NCBI RefSeq assembly: GCF_020283565.1
Contig: NC_060064.1
Location: forward strand, 16,946,337 to 17,010,336
Length of the DNA stretch: 64,000 bases
Source of the DNA: Trifolium pratense
Taxonomy: Eukaryota; Streptophyta; Magnoliopsida; Fabales; Fabaceae
Direction of reading: 5' to 3'
Both the position numbers and the translations under genes were made by a program. Under the pieces are notes generated by a model. That model was not told the DNA's origin, made no database searches, and saw only the letters and a program-made list of their open reading frames with translations. Positions 22,977-33,385 of this stretch are shown here, in pieces. Every line of letters starts with the position of its first letter. The first letter of the stretch is position 1.

Positions 22977-23340
22977 GGCAAAATTACACTGTATGTCTTT
23001 TATCTTATTTTTTTTTAACACTTTGGTCCTTTATATTTTTTTTGTAACACTTTGGTCCTTTATCTTTTCTTTTGTAACACTTTGATCCTTTATCTTTTTT
23101 TATAACACTTTGGTCCTTTATTTTTTTTATTTGTAACATATAGGTCCTTTATTTTTTATAAATAAATAAGATAAAAGACCAAAGTGTTACGGATAAAAAA
23201 AGATAAAAACTAAAGTGTGTTACAAAAAAAAATAAAGGATTAAAGTGTTACAAAAAAAAAAAAGATAAATGATTAAATTGTTACATAGAAAAGTTAAAAG
23301 ACCAAAGTGTTAAAAAAAAAATGTGCAGCATAATTTTGCC
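22977..23340. mobile_element. Foldback element with 8-9 bp target duplication (Mutator-like?)
   Basis: Starts GGCAAAATTACACTG and ends complementary CAGCATAATTTTGCC. Both arms consist of repeated AACACTTTGGTCCTTTAT words, inverted about a centre near 23160. Flanks are GAAATTTTA (22968-22976) and AAAATTTTA (23341-23349), 8 of 9 identical, which suggests a 9-bp Mutator-type duplication. Confidence 0.7.
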
Positions 23341-23529
23341 AAAATTTTATTTTAAAACTTATTAATTCAATATCTTAAAAATATAAAAAAAAAAAAATTA
23401 TCTTTCTATCCTTAATTTTATCTTTAATTTTCATTTTTAATATGCTTAATAAATAAATGTCCTGAATATACTATTTAGCCTGACCCATAATTTATTTATT
23501 ATAAATATAGTCAAAACATAAACTACTTA

Positions 23530-24060
23530 GTAGGCACTTATTTTTTTATACACATCTTTTGATTTGAGGAAGTACTACTGTGCTATACTACAACTCATTT
23601 TCTTTTTAGGCCTGTTATGGTTTTTTTTCACCTTTTGAATTTTACTTTTTTGTCTTTCAATAAAAACTTCGGTTTTTACGAACCGAATTTTTTTTGCCTT
23701 GAAAAAAAAATTCGGTTTCTGTTAACCGAAATTTTCCTGAATTTAAACTAGAAAAAACTTCGATTTCTGCGAACCAAAGTTTTTATCAAGAACAAAATTA
23801 AAATATTGGAGGGTATAAAAGATACATGGTCCCGCCCAAAGAGAAAATATCATACTACAAGTTAAAAGTGGTTTTGGCCCAACCAAAATCTGTACTTCTA
23901 CTTTACTCATTTGTCTACACTATGATTATGGGCTTTGTCCTTTCATAAGAGATCACGACTCACGAGGTGGGGGTTGTTCAAATTCAATTATTGCGTGTAG
24001 CAGTGCCATTTTCCTATCACTGAGCTGTATGGCAATGAAGTAAGTATACGTACTGAACGT
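23530..24060. repeat. Duplicated intergenic block, copy A
   Basis: Contains the same ordered landmarks as 28720-29460: a GATTTGAG-GTACTACTG stretch, TTTTTAGGCC, AAAACTTCGG and GAACCGAATT words, CCAACCAAAATCTGTACT, and GTAGCAGTGCCATTTTCCTA. Sequence is diverged with indels. It supports block duplication of the neighbouring PGIP genes. Confidence 0.65.
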
Positions 24061-25765
24061 GTCTGATTAGAAAATGCGATCGTGCCGACATTGTGCTCTT
24101 GATTGCCCTTGTTAAAGTGGAGAGGGGTTGTGTACCTGCAGGCACTCCGATGCTCAAGTCAGTTTAAGTGTGGAGTGAATGTTTTCTGTGCTAGATGATA
24201 TGTACATTGTGAATGACATGAGATCCGTATATATAGCCCCCCAACGTAGGGTCAAGACCCTTGATGATATTAATGGTCATCAAGTGGCTGCCGGAAAACG
24301 GCTGGAAAGCCTTGATGAGCAGTTAATGATCATCATTCCGGTGGAATTTGACGTTACAAGAGTGCCAGGAATATGACCGTTGGAATGTCGACCATCCATG
24401 ACATGTCCGCGTATTGGAAGCCAGCCCGGCTATATAAACTCGTATGATTGGGTTTTCGAGATGGAAGCTCAGTCACCCTTCTACCAAAATAATTGGTGCA
24501 TTGAAAGTTGAAAATGTCAATTGTTTTGAGGCAAATTTTTTTTAATAAAAATGTGTTATTTTAGAATGGAGAGAGTGCATTATTAAACACAAATGGTTTC
24601 CAATGGTTTGTGTTGGGATAGTGGGAGATATTTTTAGATGGTCATTTGATTAAAGATATTATATTTGGTCATACTCATAAAATAAAATAAGTATTTTTAA
24701 AAATAATTAAATATAGTAATATTTACTTTTCAAATTATTAAATGATGTAATATTTTTTTATCAGTGTTATATTGGTTGCGGCGGCATCATAAGAGGGAGT
24801 GTTGATGAATAGTTGAGAAGTTTCATTAAATTTATTGGTCAAGAAAATGCTTATGTGGTGGAGCTTTAGGGGTGCTAGTGCTAGAGGGCCTCATTAGGGA
24901 GCTTAATTTTTGAGTGGTTGAGTTTCATGTGGACTCGCTTGCTTGCTCTCGTGAAAGGTTATCGCCTCTAAAGGAATTAGAAGCATTTAAGCGAGATCTC
25001 TTGTTGAGAAAATTCGTTGGTTCCTAGACTTGGAATGGGACAATCGTAGTTCATTACTCTTTTTGACTCTAGAAGTAATTGTAGCTTCACATTTTAAAAT
25101 TAATTTTTATACTTAAATTTATTGTTAAACTCACTTTATATTAATATATTTAAACATAAATTATTTTACTTTCAATTCAATTTTAATAAAAATTAATTCA
25201 CTTAAAATCATTTTTACTCGCAACAGAACCAAAAGGTGCAAAAGGTACATATTCATCAATCCAAGCAATTAATCAAATATTTTACCAATGTCATATTTAA
25301 ACTTTTTTCCATCATGGGGAAAAAATTACCCAAAACATCATAAAAGTCATTTTCATTTACTCAAAAAAAAAAATCATTTTCATTATAAACTTATGAAAAA
25401 TCAATCAACAAATATTTTTAAAACAAACTCAAGTTTAAAATACGACACGAGGTTTGACATTCGTAAGTTTAACAAGCTAAGGTTTCGTGAAGGGAAAAAT
25501 GCTTAGATTATATAAGAAACTAGTAATTTTTTTCTTCTTAAAAAAGGTTACAAAGATGACATTTAAGTCATTCCAACTTAATACCCCAAATAAGTCACTA
25601 AGAATGATACAAGAAAATATAAAAATTTATCTGTCTCTTTAAAAACCTTATCAAAGATTCAAAAAGAGTACATAGATAAACTAAAGTACTAAACATAAAT
25701 TCTTATTCTTAGTTATAATTTCATTGAGACATGAGATTCTTAGTATTATTAGCAAGTTTTCATAA

Positions 25766-26848
25766 TCACTTGCATTTTGAAAGTGGTGCTCCACACAAAC
25801 ACTTGTTATGAAGATAAGCATACTTATCAAAATTATCCTGCAATCTTTTCGTCCCACCTTGAGGTATCTGACCACACAACTTATTATAACTCACATTAAA
25901 CTGTTGCAATTCCACTTTCGCCAATTCAACCGGAAGCTTACCATAAATGTTATTATGATTAATATCCAACCATATCAAACTCTTAATCGGAATTTGCACT
26001 TTTGAAAAATCAAACGACAATAAATTCCTCGAAATGTCAATCTTTTGTGTCCTTTTCTTGCTCCCAAAAAGCACGGAAGCATCACCTACGAGCTTGTTCC
26101 TGGACAAGTCTATCGTATCTGGGTCAATTTGGCCCAATGAGGTTGGAATAGTTCCAGAAAGCTGGTTGCGAGATAGAATAATATCCGGGCCGGGCTTTTT
26201 AAATGAACCAAATGATTCTGGAATCGAGCCCGTGAGCTTGTTTCCGTCCAAGCGTAAGGAAGTGAGTTTAGGCAATTGAGAAAGTGCGCTTGGTATTGGG
26301 CCTGAGAGGTAGTTGCCAGTAAGGTGAAGAAGTATGAGGTTTTTAAGTTGGGCCAAAAAAGGCGGTACTGGGCCTGAGACATTGGTATATTCGATAAAAA
26401 GATATTTTAAATTTTTGAGCTTAGCGATTGTGGGTGGAATTGGGCCTGTGAGATAAGGTAGTCTATGGAATGAGAGACTTTGGAGGTAAGGTAGGTCACC
26501 TACAGAAGGCGGGATATGGCCCGTAAGATTGGTGAATACAGGGCTATCTCTAATAGATAGGGATATTATACGGTCTGTTATTTCATCACATTGGATGAGG
26601 TACCAGCCACAACAAGGTGTTTTTGGATCCCATGAGGCTAGAAGGTAAGGGTTGTTAAGGTCTTTTTTGATTTGGAGTAACACTTTCTTATCTTGTGAGT
26701 TGCAATCTTTTATTGGTGTAATTGGTGTAATTGGCATGACAGAGAGAGATTGAGAGGATTGTGGAGGAGAGGATCCAAATCCAAGTGGAGAGAGTGACAA
26801 AAGGGAGAGGAGGGTGAGAGTGAGAGCTATTGTAGCTCTACAAAACAT
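25766..26848 (-). CDS. PGIP: Polygalacturonase-inhibiting protein (PGIP), cluster copy 2
   Basis: Intronless, 360 residues, and the longest copy. A signal peptide covers about residues 1-25, then an extra Ser/Gln/Pro-rich stretch (about 25-47) with the short repeat PITPITPI, encoded by a 9-bp tandem repeat. The LRRNT cap follows: DCNSQDKK (Cys49) and CCGWYLIQCD, lacking the extra Cys of copy 1. About ten extracellular-type LRRs and the C-terminal Cys cap (LCGQIP, NKCLCGAPLSKCK) are intact. Several N-glycosylation sites (NVS, NLT) are present. It acts as an apoplastic inhibitor of polygalacturonases by family. The extension lies between leader and cap, so it should not disrupt the LRR solenoid and may be removed with the signal peptide. 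Same subgroup as copies 1 and 3. Confidence 0.92.
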   Translation of the reverse strand: MFCRATIALTLTLLSLLSLSPLGFGSSPPQSSQSLSVMPITPITPIKDCNSQDKKVLLQIKKDLNNPYLLASWDPKTPCCGWYLIQCDEITDRIISLSIRDSPVFTNLTGHIPPSVGDLPYLQSLSFHRLPYLTGPIPPTIAKLKNLKYLFIEYTNVSGPVPPFLAQLKNLILLHLTGNYLSGPIPSALSQLPKLTSLRLDGNKLTGSIPESFGSFKKPGPDIILSRNQLSGTIPTSLGQIDPDTIDLSRNKLVGDASVLFGSKKRTQKIDISRNLLSFDFSKVQIPIKSLIWLDINHNNIYGKLPVELAKVELQQFNVSYNKLCGQIPQGGTKRLQDNFDKYAYLHNKCLCGAPLSKCK

Positions 26849-26910
26849 GGTTTCTATTTTTGGTTGGAATATTAGAATGTTGAATGATACTATTAAGTGG
26901 GAGAATTGGT

Positions 26911-26919
26911 GTTTTTATA
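26911..26919 (-). promoter_or_regulatory. Candidate TATA box, PGIP copy 2
   Basis: TATAAAAAC on the minus strand, about 63-71 bp upstream of the ATG. An identical motif and context (CTATAAAAAC after TTAAATT) precede copy 3. Confidence 0.6.
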
Positions 26920-27104
26920 GAATTTAATTAGAAAAACATGCTAAACGTGACTTATTACTATGCTGTGGAAAAAAACAGTGTATGGATAAGGGAAAGATTT
27001 TTACTGACAAAAAGATAAGGAAAATCTAAAATGGAATGATTGTGTATTTTTGTTTGTGTGTATTATTTTTGTGTGTTCTCTATGGTAAATACTAGCAGTA
27101 AATA

Positions 27105-27898
27105 GGGGAAATACTTATTTTAATTTCTGGATGTACAACTCGCTGTCATTATAGTCCCTTACTGAAGAAAAAATATAAAATAGTTCTCGACTTTACAATC
27201 TGTTAGTCACTTTAGTCCCTAATGTTTAAAATAACTGTTAACCTTACAAAAAAAAGTTGATGTGGCATTTTTTTGGGGACACATGGCATGTTGACTAGGC
27301 ATTAGTTGGTACATGTGGCCTAATAATATGGCGAGGGACCAAAACGACAATACGAGGGACCAAAATGACAATATTTTTTTCTTCTTCATCTTTTCTTCCT
27401 TTAAATCGATTGTTATTTACCATAACTTCTGGAAAAATTGGAACAACCAAATTGTATCAAAAATATTTTCATTTGAGGTTTCAGCGATTTTATTTGAAAA
27501 TTTGGTTAAAATTTTACAAATTTTTTTATTGATGATATTTTAAAAAAATTGGGTTTAAAATTCTGGATTTTATTGATGAATGTATGAACAAGGAGTGAGA
27601 GGAAGAAAATGAAGAAATGAAAAGAAAAAAAAAAATTGTCATTTTGGTCCCTCATATTGTCATTTTCGTCCCTCGCTATATCATCAGACCACTTGTTCAA
27701 CTAATGTCTAGTCAACATGCCACGTGTCCCCAAAAAATGCCACATCAGCTTTTTTGTAAACTTAACGGTCATTTTTAATGTCAGGGACTAAAGTGACTAA
27801 CAGATTGTAAAGTCGGGGACTATTTTGTATTTTTTCTTCAATCAGGGACCAGAATGACAGCGAGTTGCACATTCAGGGACTAAAATGACTGTTTCCCC
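27105..27898. mobile_element. Long foldback element, 794 bp, probable Mutator-like
   Basis: Arms of roughly 260 bp are inverted copies. The left end runs GGGGAAATACTTATTTTAAT and then ACAACTCGCTGTCATT; the right end is AATGACAGCGAGTTGCACAT then AATGACTGTTTCCCC. Inner arms share CACATGGCATGTTGACTAGG / CTAGTCAACATGCCACGTG and GGACCAAAATGACAAT / ATTGTCATTTTGGTCC. Flanking CAGTAAATA (27096-27104) and CGGTAAATA (27899-27907) agree at 8 of 9 bases, a Mutator-type 9-bp duplication. No transposase is present. Confidence 0.8.
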
Positions 27899-28239
27899 CG
27901 GTAAATATTATTCTCAGTCCAACTTATTTCTAACTTAATTAGTAATTCATAATGTTAAAATAAATTGTTTCTCTTTCATGCTTTTCACTTTATACATATT
28001 TTAAAAATATATAAAATAAAATATGACAACAAATTTTTCATATTCAAATATCATTTTTTTTTATGAAACATATGTAAGTATAGAAAGTAAAAATTATAAA
28101 CGAAATAGAAAAAAAGTAAAAATACTATATGTTATCAAATTCTAAATATGTGTGAATTTTTTAGTTGATGTCATATATACCTCATCAGCTAAGTCTTTGG
28201 TTGATGATGTGTTCAAATATTTTTAATAAAAAGCATGTG

Positions 28240-28680
28240 TTTTTATCTTGCAGAACTTTTGGTTCTCTTTGGCCTCTTGTCAGTTTGTGGATTGACTCAT
28301 CTCTAGTGACTGCTCAGACTATTTCGGATCACTTTATTCAATTTACTATTTCAGTAGGGGTTTCTTGTGCACGACGTTCATTCATGCAACTCATATAACT
28401 TGCTTGCGTGTGGGTTGTGTGGACTGAACGAAACCATTGATTGTTTAGAGGCTCGACACATTCAGTAATCAGATGTTGGACAAGATCAGGTCTTTCTCTT
28501 ATAGGTGGTTAAAAGCGACGAGTAGTACTTTAGTTTTGAACAGCCATAATTAATGGTCTAGTCCTATGTTTTGTTTGGACCTTGTATAATTTTCCTTATG
28601 ATTTTATTTTTTGTATTTTGAACTCTCTTGTAACTTTATAATCTCTCTTGACACACCTTATATTAAGTAGATTACTTTTT
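28240..28680 (+). pseudogene. Decayed 3' fragment of an L1-type LINE
   Basis: The plus-strand translation SLWPLVSLWIDSSLV, DHFIQFTISVG, ARRSFMQLI-stop-LACVWVVWTERNH aligns with the C-terminus of the LINE at 48247-50285. Stops and frameshifts follow. It ends in LINE-like 3' UTR sequence without a clear poly(A). Confidence 0.8.
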
Positions 28681-28719
28681 ATATATGCATATGTCATTTT
28701 GATTTGTTAAAAAGAAATA

Positions 28720-29460
28720 TTTTTTTTACACATAATTTTAGATTTGAGATAGTACTACTGTACGGGTACTATACAATAGAATCCGATAAAGGAGTTAAAG
28801 TTGTAGGAAAATGATAAACAGTGCCCCCGGGGCACTGTTTAAGGATGCAAAAATAGTAATTTGGCATTGAAGTTTGTGCAGTCAACTCCTCAAAAGTTTA
28901 AAAAGTATTCTTTTCTTTTCAAAACTTTCTTTTTTTGGTTTCCTTAACCAGTGCCCCGGGGACACCGGTTAGCATGACCCAAAGTTGTAACCAAGAAAAA
29001 AAGATAAAGTGGCTTTCGTCCCACCAAAATTTGTACTCACTCATTTTGTCTACACTTTCATCAATGATGTTTTCTTTTTAGGCCTCCCATATATCTTTTA
29101 TATCCTCAAATATTTCAATTTTGCCCTTGCTAAAAACTTCGGGGAAAGTTCGGTTAACAAAAATCGAAAAAAAATTTCAAGGCAAAAAAAATTCGGTTCG
29201 TAGCAACTGAAGTTTTTATTAAAGGGTAAAAATATAAAATTCAGAAGGGAAAAAAAAAATCATGAAAGACTTAAAAGAGAAAACATCTTCATCAATCATC
29301 ATGGGCTTCAGGGATTGTGTCCTTCAATTTTCATAAGAGGTCACATGGTGGGTTGTTCAACTTCAATTATTGCTTGTAGCAGTGCCATTTTCCTATTATC
29401 ACTATGCTTTTATGCCATGCATGCTGTATCGCAAAGAAGTACTATATGATGGTGGATTTA
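28720..29460. repeat. Duplicated intergenic block, copy B
   Basis: Counterpart of 23530-24060; it additionally contains the 175-bp MITE at 28806-28980. The shared end is GTAGCAGTGCCATTTTCCTA (near 29377). Confidence 0.65.
28806..28980. mobile_element. 175-bp foldback MITE with 9-bp target duplication
   Basis: Perfect AAAGTTGTA duplications at 28797-28805 and 28981-28989. Terminal inverted repeats of about 39 bp contain the strong hairpin ACAGTGCCCC-C-GGGGCACTGT on the left and CCAGTGCCCCGGGGACACCGG on the right. A 9-bp duplication suggests the Mutator group. Confidence 0.85.
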
Positions 29461-30401
29461 CTCCTTTCCTCCCAAAATAGATCATTGAATACACTACGTA
29501 CCTTCAGTTAATGAGCACGCTACCTTCAGTTTTGAACTTCATTAATTAACCACAAGTTTTTTAGTTATTGATCAAGTATACATTTTTTATTGACACTAGT
29601 TATTCAAGTATACATGATTTAGATATGTTTGAATATATAATATGATATTTAACAAATTAAATGATGGAAGTCAAGTGATTAATAAGTATTATTTAAGGAA
29701 CAAATTGTTGAAAAGAACTTTAGTTTGATTTTTGAGTGATATCATTTTTGTCTGACATTACTTACGTGTCTCAAATTTGCATTAGGGAGTTGCTAAATTT
29801 TACGAAGGAGTGTCATAAGAAAGACAAGAATTGTATGTGTATACTTGAACAAATAAAATTAAAGGTGCGAAGTAGGTATTTTTGAGTGATATCATTTTTG
29901 TCTGACATTACTTACTCGTCTCAAGATTTTTAGTATGTGTATAGTTTAAATCAGCGGCACATATTCATTCTTGCTTTTCGTCTCCACAAAGCTTCGTAAA
30001 GGCCAACATTTTCCTTTGCATTACCATGATCTCTTTCTTCTAGAAACTCGAGAGTTTTACACACACAAAAAAAAACACACCATGATATTCATTAAACACT
30101 TGACATTGTAGTTCAAATATGCACTTGAAAATCATAGTTAATTATGTAAAATAGATAGTTAATGAGTTGCAACACTTTCTTAAATTCATTAATCAACCAC
30201 ATATTTAAATTGCATTAACACTTAAATTATTGTTGAATTTTAATTTCAAATTAAATATTATTTCTTGTCAATTTCTTTTTACGGTTTCTAAAACTCGATA
30301 TCTCTAGCATTATTTCAGAAATTATGAAAATGTGAAAACACTATTTTTATTGTAAAAAAAAAAAGCATTGTTCCTAACAAGTGATTGAACTTAAGTTATT
30401 A

Positions 30402-30565
30402 CTCCATCCGTCCCAAATTGAGTGACACAATTGACTATATTGCACTATTCACACATATTATTTTGACCATATTTTTCTACTAATAAATAAAAATATCAAT
30501 CGTCAAAGTTATGCATCGCATACGTGAAACAATCAACTGTGTCACTCAATTTGGGACGGAGGGAG
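30402..30565. mobile_element. Stowaway-like MITE, 164 bp
   Basis: CTCCATCCGTCCCAAATTGAGTGACAC and its near-complement GTGTCACTCAATTTGGGACGGAGGGAG form the ends. TA flanks lie at 30400-30401 and 30566-30567. It is the classic Stowaway end sequence of plant genomes. Confidence 0.92.
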
Positions 30566-31428
30566 TAGTAAACTTCCTCTATGGACGAATCATTCACTAG
30601 AACACAAATTCAATTTTTGAGAAGAACAATTCTTAATAAGATTTTATTTATAATATTTCAATTTATCATCTTTCTTTTAGAACTATAATTTGTGTTCTAT
30701 CCACTGTTGTGATTCAATTGTCTTTACTAATGAATGATTTTGAGTTGATGTCCATCGAATTGCAATTGTATTATCATCTCATTCACATGTAATTTATCAA
30801 TTTTACTCTAAAATTATGGTCATGGTGAAGACTTCTTTTGGCCACATGACACTATTTAGGTTACTGATGCCGTAAACAAGATTGGTCTCATTCACAATTT
30901 TCTTTATTAAAACAGGCTCGCAAATTAACCTTTGAAAAATAATTCTTAATTTTAACCAAGGTTTTGCGAAGGGAAAAAATAATATATCACATTAATTTTA
31001 ACAGAGTCGTTTTTATTATAAAGTTTTGAAAAATAAATTAACAATTTCGTTTTGAAACCACACAAGTTTAAAACACTGAGGTTAATTTATAATTCTTAAT
31101 TTTTTTTTGGATTTCACCACCAGTTTAATCTGGTTCGAGAGTTAGTTCTGGCATCAAATAATTTCAGCCTCTTTCGATTGCAGTTGCTATCATTCTTAAT
31201 TTTAACAAGCTAAGGTTTTGCGAAGCGAAAAAATAATATCACATTAAAAGAAACTATAACGGCAGCTCAACTTAGCAATTGAACTTTGTCAAAAGAAAAA
31301 AAAACTTAGCAATTGAACATTGAACAAATTGCATGGAAATCATATCGTACTCAAATACAAACTCTCATTCTTATGTCTCATTGAAAACATGAGATTCATT
31401 TATTGTCAACTTAGCAAGTTTTCTTTTA

Positions 31429-32445
31429 TCACTTGCATTTTGGAAGTGGTTTGCCACACAAACACTTGTTATGAAGATAAGCATACTCATCAAACCTGTC
31501 CTGCAATCTCCCAGTTCCACCCTGAGGTATCGCACCACACAATCTATTATAACTCACATTAAACTGCTGCAAATTTTCGACTTTCGTCAATGCAACCGGA
31601 ATCTTCCCATAAATCTTATTATGATTAATATCTAACCATATCAAACTCTGTTTCGGAAAATCAACTTTTGAAAAATCAAATGACAATAAATTCCTCGAAA
31701 CATCAAGTATTTGTGTCTTTTTCTTGCTCCCGAAAAGCACAGAAGCATCACCTTCAAATTTGTTTCTCGACAAGTCTATCCTATCAGGATCTAATTGGCC
31801 CAATGAAGCCGGAATAGGCCCAGAAAGCTGGTTGTGAGATAAGATGAGATCTGGGCCGGGCTTTTTGAATGACCCAAATGATTCTGGAATTGGGCCCGTG
31901 AGCTTGTTTCGGTCCAAGTGCAAGGACTCGAGTTTAGGCAATTGGGAAAGTGAGCTTGGTATTGGGCCTGAGAGGTTATTGGTGGAAAGGTGAAGAAGTT
32001 GAAGGTTTTTAAGTTCGGCCAAGAAAGGCGGTATTGAACCTGAGACATTGGTATATTCGATAAAAAGATATTTGAGATTTTTTAGTTTAGCGATTGCGGG
32101 CTGAATTGGGCCTGTGAGATAAGGTAGTTTATGGAATGTGAGAGATTCAAGGTAAGGGAGGTCACCTACCGAAGGAGGGATATGGCCCGAGAAATTGGTG
32201 AATGCCGGGCTATCCGAAATATCGAGGGAGATGACACGGTTGGTTTTTTCATCACACTGAATGCTGTACCAGCCACAACAACCTGTTTTTGGATCCCATG
32301 AGGATAAAAGGTAAGGGTTGTTGAAGTCTTTTTTGATTTGGAGCAATACTTTCTTGTCTTGTGGGTTGCATTTATCTGATAATGTAACTGGGGAGAGTAA
32401 CAAGAGGGAGAGGAGGGAGAGAGCTATTGTAGCTCCACAAAACAT
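31429..32445 (-). CDS. PGIP: Polygalacturonase-inhibiting protein (PGIP), cluster copy 3
   Basis: Intronless, 338 residues from MFCGATIALS. A signal peptide (about 1-23, ending VTLS) is followed by DKCNPQDKKVLLQIKK and the cap motif CCGWYSIQCD. About ten leucine-rich repeats (for example LQLLHLSTNNLSGPIPSSL) and a complete C-terminal cap with LCGAIP and NKCLCGKPLPKCK are present. Secreted cell-wall inhibitor of pectin-degrading polygalacturonases by family. Its leader and first residues resemble copy 2 (MFC.ATIAL), while its cap and C-terminus resemble copy 1, so it sits between them or has undergone gene conversion. No frame damage. Upstream sequence including the TATA region is shared with copy 2. 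Confidence 0.93.
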   Translation of the reverse strand: MFCGATIALSLLSLLLLSPVTLSDKCNPQDKKVLLQIKKDFNNPYLLSSWDPKTGCCGWYSIQCDEKTNRVISLDISDSPAFTNFSGHIPPSVGDLPYLESLTFHKLPYLTGPIQPAIAKLKNLKYLFIEYTNVSGSIPPFLAELKNLQLLHLSTNNLSGPIPSSLSQLPKLESLHLDRNKLTGPIPESFGSFKKPGPDLILSHNQLSGPIPASLGQLDPDRIDLSRNKFEGDASVLFGSKKKTQILDVSRNLLSFDFSKVDFPKQSLIWLDINHNKIYGKIPVALTKVENLQQFNVSYNRLCGAIPQGGTGRLQDRFDEYAYLHNKCLCGKPLPKCK

Positions 32446-32506
32446 GGTTGCTATTTTTTTGTTGGAATTAGAATGTAGAATGATAGTATAAGTGGGGGTG
32501 TATGAT

Positions 32507-32515
32507 GTTTTTATA
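32507..32515 (-). promoter_or_regulatory. Candidate TATA box, PGIP copy 3
   Basis: TATAAAAAC about 62-70 bp upstream of the ATG, in the same context as copy 2. Confidence 0.6.
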
Positions 32516-32571
32516 GAATTTAATTAGACACATGCTACACGTTGTAGATGAAAACAAAGTGTAAGGATAAG

Positions 32572-33385
32572 CAGTGGCGACTCCAGGATTGTCAGGGAGT
32601 TTGGGCAAATTTTTGGAGGGAATTTTATCAACCCAAATTTTGAATATAGAAATATTTAAACTCTGTTTTTCAATATTTAATTTTGGAAGAAATTTTTAAA
32701 CAAGAAATAACATGCAAGAGTATAGTCATGTTTCCAATATAATTAAGGCTCAACTAAATAAGAGACTACAATGAAAACTGAATTCACATCGACGTATATA
32801 ATTATATTAAACTACTTATTTATACAATCAAAACAACTTAACAAATTTTAAAATTCAAAACACCATCAAGTCATCAAACAAAGATTATAGATTGAGAAGG
32901 TTTTAGGTTGTTAAAAATTAGAATTAATTGCATATTTAATCTGTTATGTTTATTTTAGGTTTCAATTTGGTCCCTTATTTTTTAAAAGTTTCAAGTTGGT
33001 CATTTTCCTCAAATTTTAGTTTAAATCGTCGACTTTTCTAATGAATTTGTGTACATAGATCACTTAGGAGAGTACTATGTGAATGTTTTAAAAAATTAAC
33101 TCAAAATTTAACAAAAAGTTAGAAAAAATTAACTCAAAATTTAACGAAAACGACCAACTTATATTGAGATCAATAACATAAGGAACCAACTTGAAACTTT
33201 TAAAAAATAAGGGACCAAATTAAAACCTAAAATAAACATTAGAGACTAAATATGTTTCGTACGGTACTTTTACGAAATGCGTTTCTTTCTTTTATTTTTA
33301 TTTTTTCTTGTTTCTTATTATTACAAAAAAAAAAAAAGGCAGCCCAGGCATGTGCCGGGCTTGCCAGACGGCATAATCGCCACTG
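32572..33385. mobile_element. Non-autonomous hAT-like transposon, 814 bp
   Basis: Termini CAGTGGCGACT and AATCGCCACTG are inverted repeats of the plant hAT type. They are flanked by perfect 8-bp duplications AGGATAAG at 32564-32571 and 33386-33393. There is no transposase frame. A second foldback (32931-33254) is nested inside. Confidence 0.92.
32931..33254. mobile_element. Foldback element nested in the hAT element
   Basis: Starts CATATTTAATCTGTTATGTT and ends complementary AACATTAGAGACTAAATATG, with long matching arms (TTGGTCCCTTATTTTTTAAA and its complement). The centre is near 33090. It is likely a separate MITE insertion or the element's own inverted core. Confidence 0.75.

Larger units (their letters stand above)
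21947..25765. other. Intergenic region between PGIP copies 1 and 2
   Basis: Holds a Stowaway-like MITE (22355-22501), a SINE-like tail (about 22625-22690, GTTCGATACCAGATTAAAC), a foldback element (22977-23340), and a block at about 23530-24060 related to 28720-29460. A less AT-rich stretch at about 24061-24480 carries an unexplained 65-codon plus frame. No gene is called. Confidence 0.55.
26920..31428. other. Intergenic region between PGIP copies 2 and 3
   Basis: No gene. Contains a large foldback (27105-27898), a LINE fragment (28240-28680), a small foldback MITE (28806-28980), the duplicated block 28720-29460, a Stowaway-like MITE (30402-30565), a repeated TTTTTGAGTGATATCATTTTTG segment (about 29730 and 29879), and a minus-strand SINE-like tail near 31110-31185. 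Confidence 0.6.
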
